The notes below the pieces were generated by a model, which was given only the letters and a program-made list of their open reading frames with translations, was not told where the DNA came from and made no database searches. Made by a program: the position numbers and the translations under genes. Positions 17,744 through 28,947 of a DNA stretch of 46,552 nt are shown here, piece after piece (within the stretch, counting starts at the first letter, position 1; each line of letters opens with the position of its first letter). Source of the DNA: Prochlorococcus sp. AG-363-P08 (GTDB taxonomy: Bacteria > Cyanobacteriota > Cyanobacteriia > PCC-6307 > Cyanobiaceae); assembly GCA_003278195.1 (NCBI GenBank), contig QCGE01000013.1, forward strand, positions 1 through 46,552, read 5' to 3'.

Positions 17744-19060
17744 ATGAACAATTCTATTCAAGTTCCTAAGCCTTCTTCTGAATTATTAGAGCTTGCTACT
17801 AACATTCGTCAGAAAGCAATGCTATTGGGCCAAGCCGACGATCGGCAGCGCAAGGATGCCTTGGTTGCCATGGCCTCTGCTTTAAAGGAGAATTCAGAAA
17901 AGATTGTTGATGCTAATAAGCAGGATTTGAAAAAAGCTCATGATGAAGGACTTACAAGTTCCTTGATGGCAAGATTAAAGCTTGATGCTAAAAAGCTTAT
18001 CGCTTCGGTTGAAGGAGTTGCTCAAGTAGGTGAATTACCTGACCCTTTAGGCCTTCGTCAACTGCATAAGGAATTATCTACAGGACTTGTTCTTGAAAGA
18101 GTCACTGTTCCTTTAGGTGTTTTGGGAGTGATTTTTGAGGCGCGACCTGATGCTGTAATTCAGATAGCTTCTTTAGCTATTCGTTCTGGGAATGGCGCTA
18201 TTTTAAAAGGAGGTAGTGAAGCGAGCCTTACGAATGCCGCAATTATGGAGACCTTGCAAAAAGGTTTAGCTGATTCAGATATACATCCAAATTCATTAGG
18301 TCTCTTGACAACTCGTCAAGAAAGTCTCGCCATGCTTAGATTAGACGGTTTGGTAGACCTAATTATTCCTAGAGGAAGTAATGAGTTAGTGCGCTTTATA
18401 CAAGACAATACCCGCATACCTGTTCTCGGACATGCAGATGGGATATGTCATTTATATATAGATTGTGATGCTGATTTAGACCAGGCTCTTAAGATCGCCA
18501 TTGATAGTAAAACGCAGTATCCGGCAGCATGTAATGCAATTGAGACCTTGCTTCTTCATGGGGATATTGCGAAGTCTTTTTTGGAAAAAGCTATTCCAGT
18601 CTTTGAATCCCTAGGTGTACGCTTGCTTGGTGATTCTATTAGCCAGTCTTTTGGTGTTTCAGAACCTGCCGACCAAAAAGATTGGTCTAAAGAGTACCTT
18701 GATCTTGTGCTTTCTATAAAAGTTGTCGCGAATATCGACGAATCAATAGAACATATCTCGGAGTATGGATCAAGGCATACTGAGGCGATAGTTACTAACG
18801 ATCAGAAAGCGGCTGACAAGTTTCTTCGTGCCGTTGACAGTTCCGGGGTTTATCACAATTGCTCCACACGTTTTGCAGATGGCTTCCGTTATGGGTTTGG
18901 AGCTGAAGTTGGAATAAGCACTCAGACTTTGCCACCTAGAGGACCTGTTGGCTTAGAAGGATTAGTTACTTATCGCTATATACTTCAAGGCAATGGTCAT
19001 ATTGCTGGATCATTTGTTTCCGGAGAATCTTCTTTCACACATAAAGATCTACCGTTGTGA
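17744..19060 (+). CDS. proA: Gamma-glutamyl phosphate reductase
   Basis: A 438-residue cytoplasmic enzyme that reduces gamma-glutamyl phosphate to glutamate semialdehyde with NADPH, the second step of proline synthesis. It has the aldehyde-dehydrogenase-like fold, with [19 protein letters not shown], the nucleotide-binding LKGGSEA, the catalytic Cys in [12 protein letters not shown], and [18 protein letters not shown] near the C-terminus. Length is normal. Its stop overlaps the folB GTG by three bases (GTGA), so proA, folB and the lipase gene form a tight plus-strand cluster. Confidence 0.97.
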   Translation: MNNSIQVPKPSSELLELATNIRQKAMLLGQADDRQRKDALVAMASALKENSEKIVDANKQDLKKAHDEGLTSSLMARLKLDAKKLIASVEGVAQVGELPDPLGLRQLHKELSTGLVLERVTVPLGVLGVIFEARPDAVIQIASLAIRSGNGAILKGGSEASLTNAAIMETLQKGLADSDIHPNSLGLLTTRQESLAMLRLDGLVDLIIPRGSNELVRFIQDNTRIPVLGHADGICHLYIDCDADLDQALKIAIDSKTQYPAACNAIETLLLHGDIAKSFLEKAIPVFESLGVRLLGDSISQSFGVSEPADQKDWSKEYLDLVLSIKVVANIDESIEHISEYGSRHTEAIVTNDQKAADKFLRAVDSSGVYHNCSTRFADGFRYGFGAEVGISTQTLPPRGPVGLEGLVTYRYILQGNGHIAGSFVSGESSFTHKDLPL

Positions 19061-19440
19061 GCAATCATCTTCATAACGGAGCAATTCATGTCAAGGATCT
19101 GTTGGTCTGGGCACATGTAGGGGTACTAGAGGAGGAAAGATATAACGGCCAATGGTTTTGTATAGATTTTACTTTGAGGTTGGATTTGGATGTTGCAGCT
19201 AGGGATGACGACCTTGAAGCTACAGCGGATTACAGCCTGGCTATTAAAGCTATTCAGAAGTTGGCATTAAGTTTGGATTGTCATACGATCGAATATTTCT
19301 CTGATCAAATTTGTCTTCGATTAGAAGAGCTTTATGGGCTTATTCCAATGCGAGTCTGTTTAAGTAAATGCTCTCCTCCAGTTCCTGGTTTTGAAGGAAC
19401 CGTTTCTGTGGAAAGGACTCGGAACGGATTCACTTTCTAG
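19057..19440 (+). CDS. folB: Dihydroneopterin aldolase
   Basis: A 127-residue enzyme of folate synthesis that converts dihydroneopterin to 6-hydroxymethyl-dihydropterin and glycolaldehyde. The T-fold features are present: [19 protein letters not shown] near the N-terminus with the substrate-binding Glu, [11 protein letters not shown], and a catalytic Lys in VCLSKCSPP. The start is the GTG at 19057, which overlaps the proA stop, implying coupling. Length is normal for FolB. Confidence 0.93.
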   Translation: MSNHLHNGAIHVKDLLVWAHVGVLEEERYNGQWFCIDFTLRLDLDVAARDDDLEATADYSLAIKAIQKLALSLDCHTIEYFSDQICLRLEELYGLIPMRVCLSKCSPPVPGFEGTVSVERTRNGFTF

Positions 19441-19443
19441 TAT

Positions 19444-20040
19444 ATGTCAACTGAAAGTAGACCTTTAGTTTTTGTGCATGGACTATGGAATGATCCAAGT
19501 CTTTTTGTTGAGCTTAGAAAACTTCTTCCTGAATCAGAACGCCCGATTCTTGCACCGAATCTTGAACATGAATTTGGGAGGATTCCATTAAGATCTCTCG
19601 CAGTGAAATTAGATGATGAGATATGTAGGCATTATGGATCAGATCGACCAATTGATCTTGTTTGCTTTTCAATGGGTGGAATCGTAGCTCGTATTTGGTT
19701 GCAGGAAATGGGAGGTGCTTATAGGACAAAAAAATTCATTACTATAGGAACTCCTCACCATGGGACTTTTTTAGCCCAACTAATGCCTCGGTTTTTGTTT
19801 GCTGGAGTGGCAGACATGAAGAGAGGAAGTGCTCTCTTAGGCCAGTTGAATCAAGATATTACTCTTCTGGAAAGTTTGTCATGCTCAAGTTTTTTTACCC
19901 CTTGGGACTTAATGGTGTTTCCTGGTTGGGAGGCAATACTTCCTTGTGGAAGGAGGCAAGCACTTCCTGCGAAGACTCATCGTGGGTTGATAACTAATCC
20001 AAAAGCTCTCAGTTTTCTGGTAGATATGATTACTAGTTAG
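19444..20040 (+). CDS. Lipase-like alpha/beta hydrolase
   Basis: A 198-residue small alpha/beta hydrolase resembling the EstA/LipA group of compact lipases. It has the oxyanion strand VFVHGLWND near residues 9-17, a nucleophile elbow CFSMGG with Ser76, TIGTPHHGT after it, and a likely catalytic His in THRGLI near residue 181. The first Gly of the usual GxSxG is Cys, which occurs in some family members but is not typical. It lacks a clear signal peptide. It starts three bases after folB and its end overlaps the convergent M3 peptidase gene by eight bases. The substrate is unknown. Confidence 0.8.
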   Translation: MSTESRPLVFVHGLWNDPSLFVELRKLLPESERPILAPNLEHEFGRIPLRSLAVKLDDEICRHYGSDRPIDLVCFSMGGIVARIWLQEMGGAYRTKKFITIGTPHHGTFLAQLMPRFLFAGVADMKRGSALLGQLNQDITLLESLSCSSFFTPWDLMVFPGWEAILPCGRRQALPAKTHRGLITNPKALSFLVDMITS

Positions 20041-22189
20041 CAACTTCATTAGAAAATCCTGAATGTCTAATTAGAGCTTCTGTATGTGGAGGCCTCCCTC
20101 TAAATAGTTCGAACACTTCCGCTGGAGAAATGCTTCCTCCTAAACTTAAAACAGTCTTTTTAAAATGTATTCCTTTAGCTTTGATTGATTCAGAGTTCTC
20201 TAGTCCAATTTCTTCAAAAGCGGAGAAAGCATCAGAACTAAGCACCTCTGCCCATTTGTAAGAATAATATCCGGCTGCATAACCTCCAGCAAAAATATGT
20301 GAGAAGGAGCAGAGAAATTGATCTTCTTTAATAGGTGGCATAACGGTTGTATATTTTGCTATCTCACGTCTCAACTCATCTGGCGTTTCCCCTAAGGTCC
20401 GATTCCAAACGCTATGAAGTTTTAAGTCCGTTAAAGCAAAATGAATTTGTCGCAATGTAGACAACCCTGAATTGAACTTTCGATTTTGTACAAGCTTCTT
20501 GAATTCTTTTTCGGGTAGAGGTTCATTTGTTTTCCAATGCCGTGCCATCCCAAGGAGTGTTCCTCGTTCTAGGCACCAGTTCTCCATGAATTGGCTTGGA
20601 AGTTCTACCGCATCCCATTCAATGTTGTTAATTCCTGCGGCTTTGGGGTAGTCAATCGAGGTCAACATGTGCTGTAGGCCATGCCCAAACTCATGGAAGA
20701 GAGTTTCGACTTCGTCAAAGCTCATCAAGCTAGGTGCATTTCCTAAAGGCGGGGTTTGATTGCATATTAAGTACGCGACAGGAAGAATTATCTCACCATC
20801 CTTAGATTTGCTTCTAATCAAGCATTCATCCATCCATGCGCCACTTCGCTTGGTTTTTGGACGACTATAAAGATCTAGATAAAAAGCAGCTATATCCTCA
20901 CCATCTTGGTTCTTTACTCTGAAGAATTGCACATCTTTATGCCATATAGGTATATCTTCGCTTTCATCTAGAACTATTGAGATGTCAAACAACCTATTAC
21001 ATAGATCAAAAAGTCCTTTAAGTACTTTTGGTAAGGGAAACCAAGGACGAAGAGCTTCTTGATCTAAGTCAAATTTATGTTGTCGAAGTTGTTCTGACCA
21101 ATAGTTTAGATCCCATGCAGAGATTTCAGAAAATGGTCCATCGGTATTTTTTTCTGCAAATGCATTTAATTCGGAAAGCTCCCTTTTTGCCGCTGGGAGT
21201 GCAGCGGTTCTAAGCTCTTCAATCAACTCTTCTACGGCATCTATATTTTCTGCCATCTTTTCTGAAAGACTTAACTCTGCCCAGTTCTTATATCCCAGCA
21301 GATTGGCTTGTTTTTCCCTTAAGGAAAGGATTTCATTTATTAATGGCTGGTTATTCGAATCTTCTTTACTGGCTTTGCTGATATTGGCTTTGTATAGTTT
21401 CTCTCGAAGTGATCTATTTTTTGCATAAGTTATAAACGGCATATAAATAGGCATGTCAAGTCTTAACCTCCAAGGACCTTCTTTTGGTGTAGGAAGGTTT
21501 CCATCTTTTGATAGGTCACCAGCCTCTTTAGCGGATTGCGCGAGCACTTCAAGTGCTCGTGCTGGGAGACCATCTATATCAGAAGGCTTAGTCAATAGAA
21601 GACTCCATTTTTTTGTCGCGTCCAGTAGGTTATTACTGAAATTAGTGCTGTGCTCAGCAAGCTTCTCGCTATTTGCGTTGAACTCCAGCTGTTGGGTTCT
21701 GTTTAGACCTATTCCTTTATTCTTCATCGAAAGAAGTTCTGATTGAAGAATTCGCTTTTCTGTCTGGTTTAGCAGTTTGGAATTGTTTTTATTCAGGTTT
21801 TCTAGAGCCTTATAGATGATTTTGCTTTGACCTAAACGATTGGAAAATCTAATAACTTCTGGTTGTTTAGCAGTATGTACGGCTCTGAGCTCCTTTGAAT
21901 TGCATACTGCATTGAGATGTGAGACAACTCCCCAGCTCCATCTAAGGTTTTCATTAATAGCTTCCAGTGGATCTATAACATCTTCCCAATATAATTTTTG
22001 ACCAGTTGAAAACTTGCTTTCAAGAGCTCTTTCTAATTTTGTCAGCTCAATGCTCAGTTTACTTAACAGTTGTGGTATTTGAATTTCAATGTTGTCGGGA
22101 GTTATTTCTGAAAATTTTGGCAAACCTTTTCCTACAAGTAATGCATCGAGACTTTTATTTTCTTTCTTAGGCATCTTCTTAAATGACAT
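20033..22189 (-). CDS. prlC: M3 family oligopeptidase
   Basis: A 718-residue zinc metallopeptidase of the oligopeptidase A / thimet oligopeptidase family, which clears short cytoplasmic peptides, including cleaved signal and transit peptides. The zinc site is HEFGH near residue 498, with the third ligand Glu in [14 protein letters not shown] further on; the C-terminal [18 protein letters not shown] is typical. Length is slightly above the usual 680-700. The ATG at 22189 overlaps the ndhD stop by 11 bases (ATGTCATTTAA); an ATG at 22174 is a second choice. Confidence 0.92.
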   Translation of the reverse strand: MSFKKMPKKENKSLDALLVGKGLPKFSEITPDNIEIQIPQLLSKLSIELTKLERALESKFSTGQKLYWEDVIDPLEAINENLRWSWGVVSHLNAVCNSKELRAVHTAKQPEVIRFSNRLGQSKIIYKALENLNKNNSKLLNQTEKRILQSELLSMKNKGIGLNRTQQLEFNANSEKLAEHSTNFSNNLLDATKKWSLLLTKPSDIDGLPARALEVLAQSAKEAGDLSKDGNLPTPKEGPWRLRLDMPIYMPFITYAKNRSLREKLYKANISKASKEDSNNQPLINEILSLREKQANLLGYKNWAELSLSEKMAENIDAVEELIEELRTAALPAAKRELSELNAFAEKNTDGPFSEISAWDLNYWSEQLRQHKFDLDQEALRPWFPLPKVLKGLFDLCNRLFDISIVLDESEDIPIWHKDVQFFRVKNQDGEDIAAFYLDLYSRPKTKRSGAWMDECLIRSKSKDGEIILPVAYLICNQTPPLGNAPSLMSFDEVETLFHEFGHGLQHMLTSIDYPKAAGINNIEWDAVELPSQFMENWCLERGTLLGMARHWKTNEPLPEKEFKKLVQNRKFNSGLSTLRQIHFALTDLKLHSVWNRTLGETPDELRREIAKYTTVMPPIKEDQFLCSFSHIFAGGYAAGYYSYKWAEVLSSDAFSAFEEIGLENSESIKAKGIHFKKTVLSLGGSISPAEVFELFRGRPPHTEALIRHSGFSNEVAN

Positions 22190-23762
22190 TTAAGCTCTGA
22201 ATACTTGCAATTACTGTATGACTAAGTAGACGTGTGGATAGTCCATTTGTTGAAGCAGTATATATTTCAGTGGCAATGCGAGGCCAAAAACCAATTATCA
22301 GTGTGGGAATTACCAGTGAAAGTCCGATAATCAATTCTCGTACATTCATGTCTTCGATTAATGCTAATGCAGGGATTCTTGGGCCAAAGAATACTCTCCT
22401 ACACATCGACAAAAGATAAATCGGTGTAAGGACCAGCCCTATCGCTGAAAGTACAATAGTTATTGATCTGAAAAAAGAAGTAAAGATCTCTTGGCTTGTA
22501 ATGCCAAGGAATACTGTTATTTCGCTAACAAAGCCACTCATTCCAGGTAAAGCTAGAGAAGCTAATGAAGTAGTTAGGAAAAATGCAAAGGTTATAGGTA
22601 GAACTTTTGCAAGCCCTCCCATGTTTGGGATAGAGAGTGTTTTTGTCCTTTCATAAAATGACCCGGTAATGAAAAACATTGCGGCTGCTATAAGTCCGTG
22701 GCTAATCATTTGAAGCATTGCCCCACTTATACCGAGAGCATCAATTGCTCCTATTCCAAGGAGAACGAACCCCATATGACTTACTGAACTGCAAGCAATA
22801 CGTCTTTTTACGTTATCCTGTGCGAATGCATTTAAGGCTCCATATATAACATTTACTATCCCAATAACAATAAGGGCCGGCGCGATGACTATATGCGCTT
22901 CTGGAAGCATTTGAACATTGAAACGCAGTAAAGCATATCCACCCATTTTCAAAAGTACACCTGCTAAAAGCATTGAAACAGGAGCATTTGCTTCCCCATG
23001 GGCATCAGGAAGCCAAGTATGTAATGGAAAAATAGGTAGCTTTACTCCAAATCCAATTAAGAAGCCCAAGTAACAAAGCAAGCCGAAGCTGCCATTTTTA
23101 GAGAGTTCTGTTAGCTCGCTTAAGTTTAATGTGAATTCTGGACCTGAGAAGGCCAAAGCAAGACCACTTATAAGTATAAGTAAAGATGCAAGTGCGGTAT
23201 AAAGAATAAACTTAGTTGCTGCATATAGCCTCCTTTTCCCTCCCCAAATAGCAATTAAAAGGTATACTGGAACAAGTTCTAATTCCCAAGAGAGGAAGAA
23301 TAAAAGAAAGTCTTGTGATAAAAAAACTAAAGCTTGTGCTGAGGCCTGAACCAGTAATAAAGCAAAGTAAAGTCTAGATTTGTTTGTTACTTTCCAACTG
23401 GCTGCGGCGGATAGAAGAGTAATTAGTCCGCTGAGCAATACTAAAGGCGCTGAAAGGCCGTCTACTCCTAATGACCATTCAAGCCCGATTGATTTAATCC
23501 AGCTAACTCTCTCGACTAATTGAAGGCCACTTTCTTGCTGGTCAAAGAACTTGCTAAAAACAAGCACTATTAACAAAAAATCTGCCAATAAGACAGATAT
23601 CGCAAGATTTCGGGGTGTCTGCGATCTGGTCTCTTCCTTTGCAGCCTCTTGCTCGGGCAATAAAGGCATTATTAAAGCTCCTGCTAAAGGCAGCAAGACA
23701 ATCAAAGTGAGCCAGGGGAAAGTCGCAGAGGACGCGGCCGATATGGGCAAGTTGGCGTCCAT
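22179..23762 (-). CDS. ndhD: NAD(P)H-quinone oxidoreductase subunit 4 (NdhD)
   Basis: A 527-residue, about 14-helix proton-pumping subunit of the thylakoid NDH-1 complex. It serves respiration and cyclic electron flow around photosystem I. Conserved antiporter-like features include [12 protein letters not shown] with the key Glu, [21 protein letters not shown] with the Lys and His, and [17 protein letters not shown]. The length and the [15 protein letters not shown] helix support NdhD rather than NdhB or NdhF. It lies about 55 bases downstream of thrB and overlaps the M3 peptidase start. Which NdhD paralogue (respiratory or CO2-uptake type) is not certain, though Prochlorococcus is usually described as lacking the CO2-uptake forms. 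Confidence 0.95.
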   Translation of the reverse strand: MDANLPISAASSATFPWLTLIVLLPLAGALIMPLLPEQEAAKEETRSQTPRNLAISVLLADFLLIVLVFSKFFDQQESGLQLVERVSWIKSIGLEWSLGVDGLSAPLVLLSGLITLLSAAASWKVTNKSRLYFALLLVQASAQALVFLSQDFLLFFLSWELELVPVYLLIAIWGGKRRLYAATKFILYTALASLLILISGLALAFSGPEFTLNLSELTELSKNGSFGLLCYLGFLIGFGVKLPIFPLHTWLPDAHGEANAPVSMLLAGVLLKMGGYALLRFNVQMLPEAHIVIAPALIVIGIVNVIYGALNAFAQDNVKRRIACSSVSHMGFVLLGIGAIDALGISGAMLQMISHGLIAAAMFFITGSFYERTKTLSIPNMGGLAKVLPITFAFFLTTSLASLALPGMSGFVSEITVFLGITSQEIFTSFFRSITIVLSAIGLVLTPIYLLSMCRRVFFGPRIPALALIEDMNVRELIIGLSLVIPTLIIGFWPRIATEIYTASTNGLSTRLLSHTVIASIQSLNVI

Positions 23763-23818
23763 GGAAGAAATTGAATCCTTAAGAACTTATCAGCCGCAGG
23801 TGCGGAAGGTGAGTAATT

Positions 23819-24766
23819 CTACTCATTATTGCATGGATGCCATTGGCTTCCTCCTCTTTGCAAGTTTAAAACAGGTGCCCTGCTAGCTACGCCATTTGAT
23901 TCCCAAGCTTTAACCATTGCGATGCTCACCGTTTGACCTTTGCTTTCTGGGCAAAGTGCTAGCAGGCTGGGCCCTGCTCCGCTGATAACGCAACCCCAAG
24001 CGCCTGCAGAGATCGCAGCTTCTCTTACAGCAAGCCCTCCTTTGATTAAGCGCCACCTGTAGGGCTCGTGAAGTCTGTCATGCATTCCATCCGCGATCAG
24101 GTCCCCATGTCCAGTCCTTAGCCCCTGCAGAAGAAGTGTCAAGGCTCCAAGGTTGACTACAGAATCTTCAATGGGAATTGTCTTAGGCATTGCTCTTCTG
24201 GCTTCACTTGTGCTTAGTCGAATCGAAGGAATTGCTACCACGGCTTTTATTGAACTTAGCCATTCACATCTGACAACCCTCCAGCGTTCAGAGATTGCTT
24301 TTGCGGTTATACATAAACCTCCCAATAGCGAGGGAACAACATTGTCAGGATGGCCTTCAATATCTATTGCAAGCTCAAGGAGCTTTTCTTTAGGTAGGGG
24401 ATTGCCTATAAGTGCATTTGCTCCTACAAGACCAGCAACTATTGCTGTTGCGCTGCTCCCTAATCCTCTTGCAGGAGGTACGGCAAGCCTTACGCGAGCC
24501 TCTAGGCCAAAGGGTTCTTGGTTGGCAGCTTTCCAAACCCTCTGAGCTGCTCTATAAACCAAGTTTTCTGGACCTCCTCTTAGATGGCTTCCTTCTGTTC
24601 CTTCCATAATCAGTTCAAATCTTTCTCCATTGCCCTCGATTCGCCTCATCTCAAAGCGATTATTGAGATCAAGTGCTGCTCCTAAGCAATCAAACCCTGG
24701 CCCAAGGTTCGCTGTAGTGGAAGGAACGTCCACCAATACTTTGTGACCAATGCGCGGCTGCGCCAT
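23819..24766 (-). CDS. thrB: Homoserine kinase
   Basis: A 315-residue GHMP-superfamily kinase that phosphorylates homoserine on the path to threonine. It shows the N-terminal VPSTTANLGPGFDCLGAAL, the ATP-binding PPARGLGSSATAIVAG near residues 94-109, EGHPDNVVPSLLGG, and GAWGCVISGAGPSLLAL near the C-terminus, all family signatures. Length is normal. It is 14 bases downstream of glk and 55 upstream of ndhD, in the same direction. Confidence 0.96.
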   Translation of the reverse strand: MAQPRIGHKVLVDVPSTTANLGPGFDCLGAALDLNNRFEMRRIEGNGERFELIMEGTEGSHLRGGPENLVYRAAQRVWKAANQEPFGLEARVRLAVPPARGLGSSATAIVAGLVGANALIGNPLPKEKLLELAIDIEGHPDNVVPSLLGGLCITAKAISERWRVVRCEWLSSIKAVVAIPSIRLSTSEARRAMPKTIPIEDSVVNLGALTLLLQGLRTGHGDLIADGMHDRLHEPYRWRLIKGGLAVREAAISAGAWGCVISGAGPSLLALCPESKGQTVSIAMVKAWESNGVASRAPVLNLQRGGSQWHPCNNE

Positions 24767-24780
24767 TCTTATTTATCTTC

Positions 24781-25839
24781 TCAGTCTAGTTTCCCATTTA
24801 GCTCAGCAATTATGCGAGCTCTACAGGCCGCACTGAACAAACCTGCTTCTGGATCAACAATGGCTGTTATGGGTAGGTCCTTCAAAAAAGGTTTAAATCG
24901 CCCTTTGTTGTGCAGTGCATCTATGAATGCGCTTGAACGAAGGCCATTTATCTGTTTAGAGGCCGTACCTCCGCTTAGCCAAATCCCTCCACAGCTGAGT
25001 TCTTGTAATGCTAAATCCCCAACTGCGGACCCATAAGCACTAAGCCACATTTCAAGTGCTTTTCTCATTGTTGGATCTCCATCTTGGGCGTATTGACTCG
25101 CAAGAGCAGGAAGATCTTTTTGGCTGGGGTTTTTTTCTTTGTTTGGATTCCAATCTCTTGCGAGGTCGTTTAGTGGATGAGAAGTGAGATTTTTTGTGAT
25201 AATCAACCATCTGGCAATGTGACCTAATCCCGTTCCACTAACTATTCGTTCAATAGATAATCGGCTCGTTTTCAGCTCTTTTTTTAGCCATTTTGCAAGT
25301 TCCCACTCATCATGATTTCGTGGAGAGAACTCAGCATGTCCTCCTTCGCTAGGTAAAGCAAACAGTTCATTTTTTATTTTTAAACCTCTAGCAACACCTA
25401 GACCTGTTCCTGCTCCAATAATTGCAAAGGTATCTTCTAGACAGTTTGTATTCTTTGATGCTTGGATTTCTACTATTTGATTGCTAGTTAAGAATGGTAA
25501 TCCGTAAACTAATACAGCAAAGTCATTTATAATCTCTAGGTTTTTAATTTTAATTGCCTTGCAAAGCCGATCCTTATTTATGGTCCATGATAAATTTGTA
25601 AGTTGAGTAGTCTCTTCGCTTACTTTGCCAGCGACAGCAATACAACCATGATTTGGTTTCTTTAGTCTTTTTGGTAACCCTAATAGGAAATCAGTGATTA
25701 TATCTTCGAGTGATTCCCATTTGTAGGAAGAATATTTCTTTTTATATTCTTGAATAAGATTGTTATTACAGCTATAGATTGCGAGAAGAGTTTTTGTCCC
25801 CCCGATATCTCCTGCAAGTAGGCTTGTGGAAACTGACAT
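24781..25839 (-). CDS. glk: Glucokinase (Glk family)
   Basis: A 352-residue cytoplasmic kinase making glucose 6-phosphate, of the bacterial Glk (non-ROK) family. The phosphate-binding loop LLAGDIGGTKTLLAIYS is near the N-terminus, followed by INDFAVL with the catalytic Asp, AIIGAGTGLGVARG, and GGHAEFSPR. Length fits the family. It is of interest that a second sugar-kinase gene in the window, the ROK relic at 17287-17721, has decayed while this one is intact. About 140 bases separate its start from the end of thrS upstream, and I see no strong terminator there. Confidence 0.93.
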   Translation of the reverse strand: MSVSTSLLAGDIGGTKTLLAIYSCNNNLIQEYKKKYSSYKWESLEDIITDFLLGLPKRLKKPNHGCIAVAGKVSEETTQLTNLSWTINKDRLCKAIKIKNLEIINDFAVLVYGLPFLTSNQIVEIQASKNTNCLEDTFAIIGAGTGLGVARGLKIKNELFALPSEGGHAEFSPRNHDEWELAKWLKKELKTSRLSIERIVSGTGLGHIARWLIITKNLTSHPLNDLARDWNPNKEKNPSQKDLPALASQYAQDGDPTMRKALEMWLSAYGSAVGDLALQELSCGGIWLSGGTASKQINGLRSSAFIDALHNKGRFKPFLKDLPITAIVDPEAGLFSAACRARIIAELNGKLD

Positions 25840-25981
25840 TAATATGAATTAAGTAGAGAACTTGTTAAGTTGAACTAATGTGTTTTTGTTTGTCTAATAT
25901 AGGACTTAATCGCTGCTTGCATATAGGTTTAAATGCCAAGATGAAGATGGCTTTTGCGATTTTATTCCTTTTAGTCACTAA

Positions 25982-27898
25982 TTATTGAACCCTGCCTAGT
26001 TTGGCTACCTCGGATTCTATGAGAGATATGAAACTTTCAAGAGTGATCTCGCCAAGATCATCCCCATTTAATGCTCTTACTCGAATACTTTTGTTATCTT
26101 GCTCTTTATCTCCAACTATTATTTGAAATGGTATTTTTTGCAAAGTATGCTCTCTTATTTTAAAGCCTATCTTCTCATTCCTTAAATCCAACTCTGCTCG
26201 ATATCCTTTCTTTATAAGTTTGTTGTAGATTTCTTCGCAGTAGTCTGCATTCTTATCGGTTATACCCATTAAAACTACTTGAATCGGTGCTAGCCAAACG
26301 GGAAAACGACCTGCATAATGTTCAATTAATATTCCAACAAATCTTTCAAAGGATCCTAATATTGCTCTATGTAGCATAACAGGAGTTCTTCTTTTGCCTC
26401 CCTCGTCAATGTATGCGGCCTCTAATCTTTCTGGCATAGAAAAATCAACCTGAATCGTTCCACATTGCCAGACTCTGCCAATACAATCTTTCAAAGAAAA
26501 TTCGATTTTAGGGCCATAAAATGCCCCTTCACCTGGCAATAATTCCCATTTGAGTTTTTTTGCATCTAATGCATCGGCTAATGCCTTCTCTGATTTGTCC
26601 CAGATTTCCTCACTGCCAACCCTTTTGGTGGGTCTAGTAGATAACTTTATAAGTATCGAATCAAATCCAAATGATTTATATACCATAAATACTAAATCAA
26701 TGAATGATGAAACTTCACTTTGAATCTGAGACTCACCACAGAAAATATGGGCATCATCTTGCACAAAATTACGTACTCTCATTAGTCCATGAAGGGCACC
26801 AGAAGGCTCATTTCGATGGCAAGAACCAAATTCAGCAAGCCTTATAGGTAAATCTCTATAGCTTTTTAGACCTTGATTGAAAACTTGTACATGACATGGA
26901 CAATTCATTGGTTTAATCGCATATTCACGGCTTTCTGAGGTTGTGGTAAACATTTCATCCTTAAATTTCTCCCAATGCCCTGATCTTTCCCATAGTGTTC
27001 TATCTACTGCCTGAGGAGTGCGAATTTCTTCGTAACCATTAAGTATTAATATACCCCTAATATATTGTTCCAATACTTGATATATAGCCCACCCCTTTGG
27101 ATGCCAGAAGATCATTCCTGGAGACTCCTCTTGAGTGTGAAATAATGTCATTTGCTTGCCTATTTTTCTATGGTCTCTTTTCTCTGCCTCGTCAAGTCTT
27201 TGTAGGTACTCTTTAAGTTCTTTTGAGGTTGACCAGGCAGTTCCATATATTCTTTGCAACATCTCATTGTTTGAATCTCCCTTCCAATATGCCCCTGAAA
27301 CTTTCATTAATTTGAATGAACGCAAATGAATAGTATTTGGAACATGTGGACCTCTGCACATGTCAACATATTCTTGATGGTAATAGAGCTTTATCTCTTC
27401 ATTTTCTCCGATATTTTTTATAATCTCTAGTTTGTAAGGCTCCTCCCTTTCCGTAAAAGTATTAATAGCTTCTTCCTTTGACACTACTTTTACTTTTACA
27501 TCGTAATTACTTCTTATTAGTTCTTCCATTCTTGATTCGATCGCACTCAAATCATCTGGGGTGAAAGGCTTCTTATATGATATGTCGTAGTAAAAACCAT
27601 CTTCAATGATCGGCCCGATTGCCATTTTTGCTTGTGGATATAGTTGCTTGACCGCATGCCCGATTAGGTGCGCAAATGAATGCCTGATTGTTTCTATTCC
27701 TTCTTTATCTTTGGCTGTAATTATATTTAAACTTGAATCATTCTTTATGGGTATACAGGTATCAATGAGGTTTCCATTTACGCAACCTGCAATTGCTGCT
27801 TTGGCAAGTCCAGGACCAATGCTATTGGCAACTTCCATAGTTGAAACATCATTATGGAAATGCTTTTTGCTTCCATCTGGCAGGGTGATTAAAGGCAT
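25982..27898 (-). CDS. thrS: Threonyl-tRNA synthetase
   Basis: A 638-residue class II aminoacyl-tRNA synthetase that charges tRNA-Thr. It has an N-terminal TGS domain (about 1-60), an editing domain with [13 protein letters not shown] and CRGPHVPN, the catalytic core with [10 protein letters not shown] and [12 protein letters not shown], and a C-terminal anticodon-binding domain (about 530-638). All domains are complete and length is normal. It lies 35 bases downstream of trpS, so the two synthetases may share a transcript. Confidence 0.98.
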   Translation of the reverse strand: MPLITLPDGSKKHFHNDVSTMEVANSIGPGLAKAAIAGCVNGNLIDTCIPIKNDSSLNIITAKDKEGIETIRHSFAHLIGHAVKQLYPQAKMAIGPIIEDGFYYDISYKKPFTPDDLSAIESRMEELIRSNYDVKVKVVSKEEAINTFTEREEPYKLEIIKNIGENEEIKLYYHQEYVDMCRGPHVPNTIHLRSFKLMKVSGAYWKGDSNNEMLQRIYGTAWSTSKELKEYLQRLDEAEKRDHRKIGKQMTLFHTQEESPGMIFWHPKGWAIYQVLEQYIRGILILNGYEEIRTPQAVDRTLWERSGHWEKFKDEMFTTTSESREYAIKPMNCPCHVQVFNQGLKSYRDLPIRLAEFGSCHRNEPSGALHGLMRVRNFVQDDAHIFCGESQIQSEVSSFIDLVFMVYKSFGFDSILIKLSTRPTKRVGSEEIWDKSEKALADALDAKKLKWELLPGEGAFYGPKIEFSLKDCIGRVWQCGTIQVDFSMPERLEAAYIDEGGKRRTPVMLHRAILGSFERFVGILIEHYAGRFPVWLAPIQVVLMGITDKNADYCEEIYNKLIKKGYRAELDLRNEKIGFKIREHTLQKIPFQIIVGDKEQDNKSIRVRALNGDDLGEITLESFISLIESEVAKLGRVQ

Positions 27899-27933
27899 TA
27901 GTAAGTAATCTCTTGTTTTTAAGTAGGTTTAAA

Positions 27934-28944
27934 TTAAATAGATAAGAATCCAAGGGCATTGCGCACCCTTTGCAAGGTTCCCTCGGCAGCTGATTCGGCT
28001 TTTTCTCGTCCTTCCTGCAGAACTTTATGTAACTCCTCAGGATTGTCTATAAGGTCTTTGTACCGAAGTTGAATTGGCTCAAGTGCAGATATAGTCGCAT
28101 CCGTAAGTAAGGGTTTAAATTTACCCCAACCCATTTGAGAACATTCGGACTTAACGGAATCATTATTCTGCCCAGTTAGTATTGCATATATTCCTAATAG
28201 ATTATCAGCTTCAGGCCTTTCTGGGTTCCCAAATTCGAGACCTAAATGTGCATCTGTCTTGGCGCGCTTTATTTTCTTTTTTATTAGATCTGGAGGGTCT
28301 AATAGATTAATCCTGCTGCTGTCGTTTTCTGCGCTCTTGCTCATTTTTGTTCTTCCATCAGTGAGACTCATGATTCGTGAACCTTCTTTTAGAATCATTG
28401 GTTTTGGTGTTTTTAAAATTGGCTTTTCTTCACTTCCAAACCTTGCATTGATACGTTGTTGAGCAATATCTCTAGCAAGTTCAAGATGTTGTTTCTGATC
28501 TTCTCCTACTGGTACTAAGTCAGCGTCATAGAGAAGAATATCAGCTGCCATGAGAACTGGATAATCGAGAAGACCTACAGAGACATTATCTCCAAGCTTT
28601 ATTGATTTCTCTTTGTATTGGATCATTCTTTCAAGCCAATTAAGCGGAGTTACACAATTCAGTAACCAGCAAAGCTCACTATGAGCTTTTACATGGCTTT
28701 GTATAAAGATTGTGCATTCGGAGGGATCAATTCCACACGCTATGTACTGAGCAGCTGTTGATAGTGAGTCTTTTGATAGTTGATCTGCGTTATGGGGAGA
28801 TGTGATTGCATGTAGATCTACAACGCAAAAAAATGTTTCATGGCTTTTTTGCAGATCAACCCAATTCCGTATGGCTCCAAGCCAATTACCTAGATGCAAT
28901 GCACCGGTTGGCTGGACGCCGGAGAGGACTCGCAGGCGTCCCAT
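27934..28944 (-). CDS. trpS: Tryptophanyl-tRNA synthetase
   Basis: A 336-residue class I aminoacyl-tRNA synthetase. The HIGH-like motif is TGALHLGNW near residue 15 and the KMSKS motif is intact in TKMSKSAEN near residue 200. LDYPVLMAADILLYDADLVPVG is the typical Trp-binding region. Length is normal. It begins three bases after the stop of the RGG-rich protein gene, pointing to co-transcription, and precedes thrS. Confidence 0.98.
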   Translation of the reverse strand: MGRLRVLSGVQPTGALHLGNWLGAIRNWVDLQKSHETFFCVVDLHAITSPHNADQLSKDSLSTAAQYIACGIDPSECTIFIQSHVKAHSELCWLLNCVTPLNWLERMIQYKEKSIKLGDNVSVGLLDYPVLMAADILLYDADLVPVGEDQKQHLELARDIAQQRINARFGSEEKPILKTPKPMILKEGSRIMSLTDGRTKMSKSAENDSSRINLLDPPDLIKKKIKRAKTDAHLGLEFGNPERPEADNLLGIYAILTGQNNDSVKSECSQMGWGKFKPLLTDATISALEPIQLRYKDLIDNPEELHKVLQEGREKAESAAEGTLQRVRNALGFLSI

Positions 28945-28947
28945 TGC

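Noticed and set aside
24153-24545. Plus-strand 130-codon frame antisense to thrB
   Set aside because: Composition mirrors the thrB codons and no domain is recognisable.
25840-25981. Gap between glk and thrS checked for a terminator or RNA
   Set aside because: Only a 4-bp GCCA/TGGC stem was seen; not enough to call.
25941-25988. Short hydrophobic 15-codon frame between thrS and glk
   Set aside because: It overlaps the thrS end in the opposite direction, has no ribosome site, and is too short to support without conservation.
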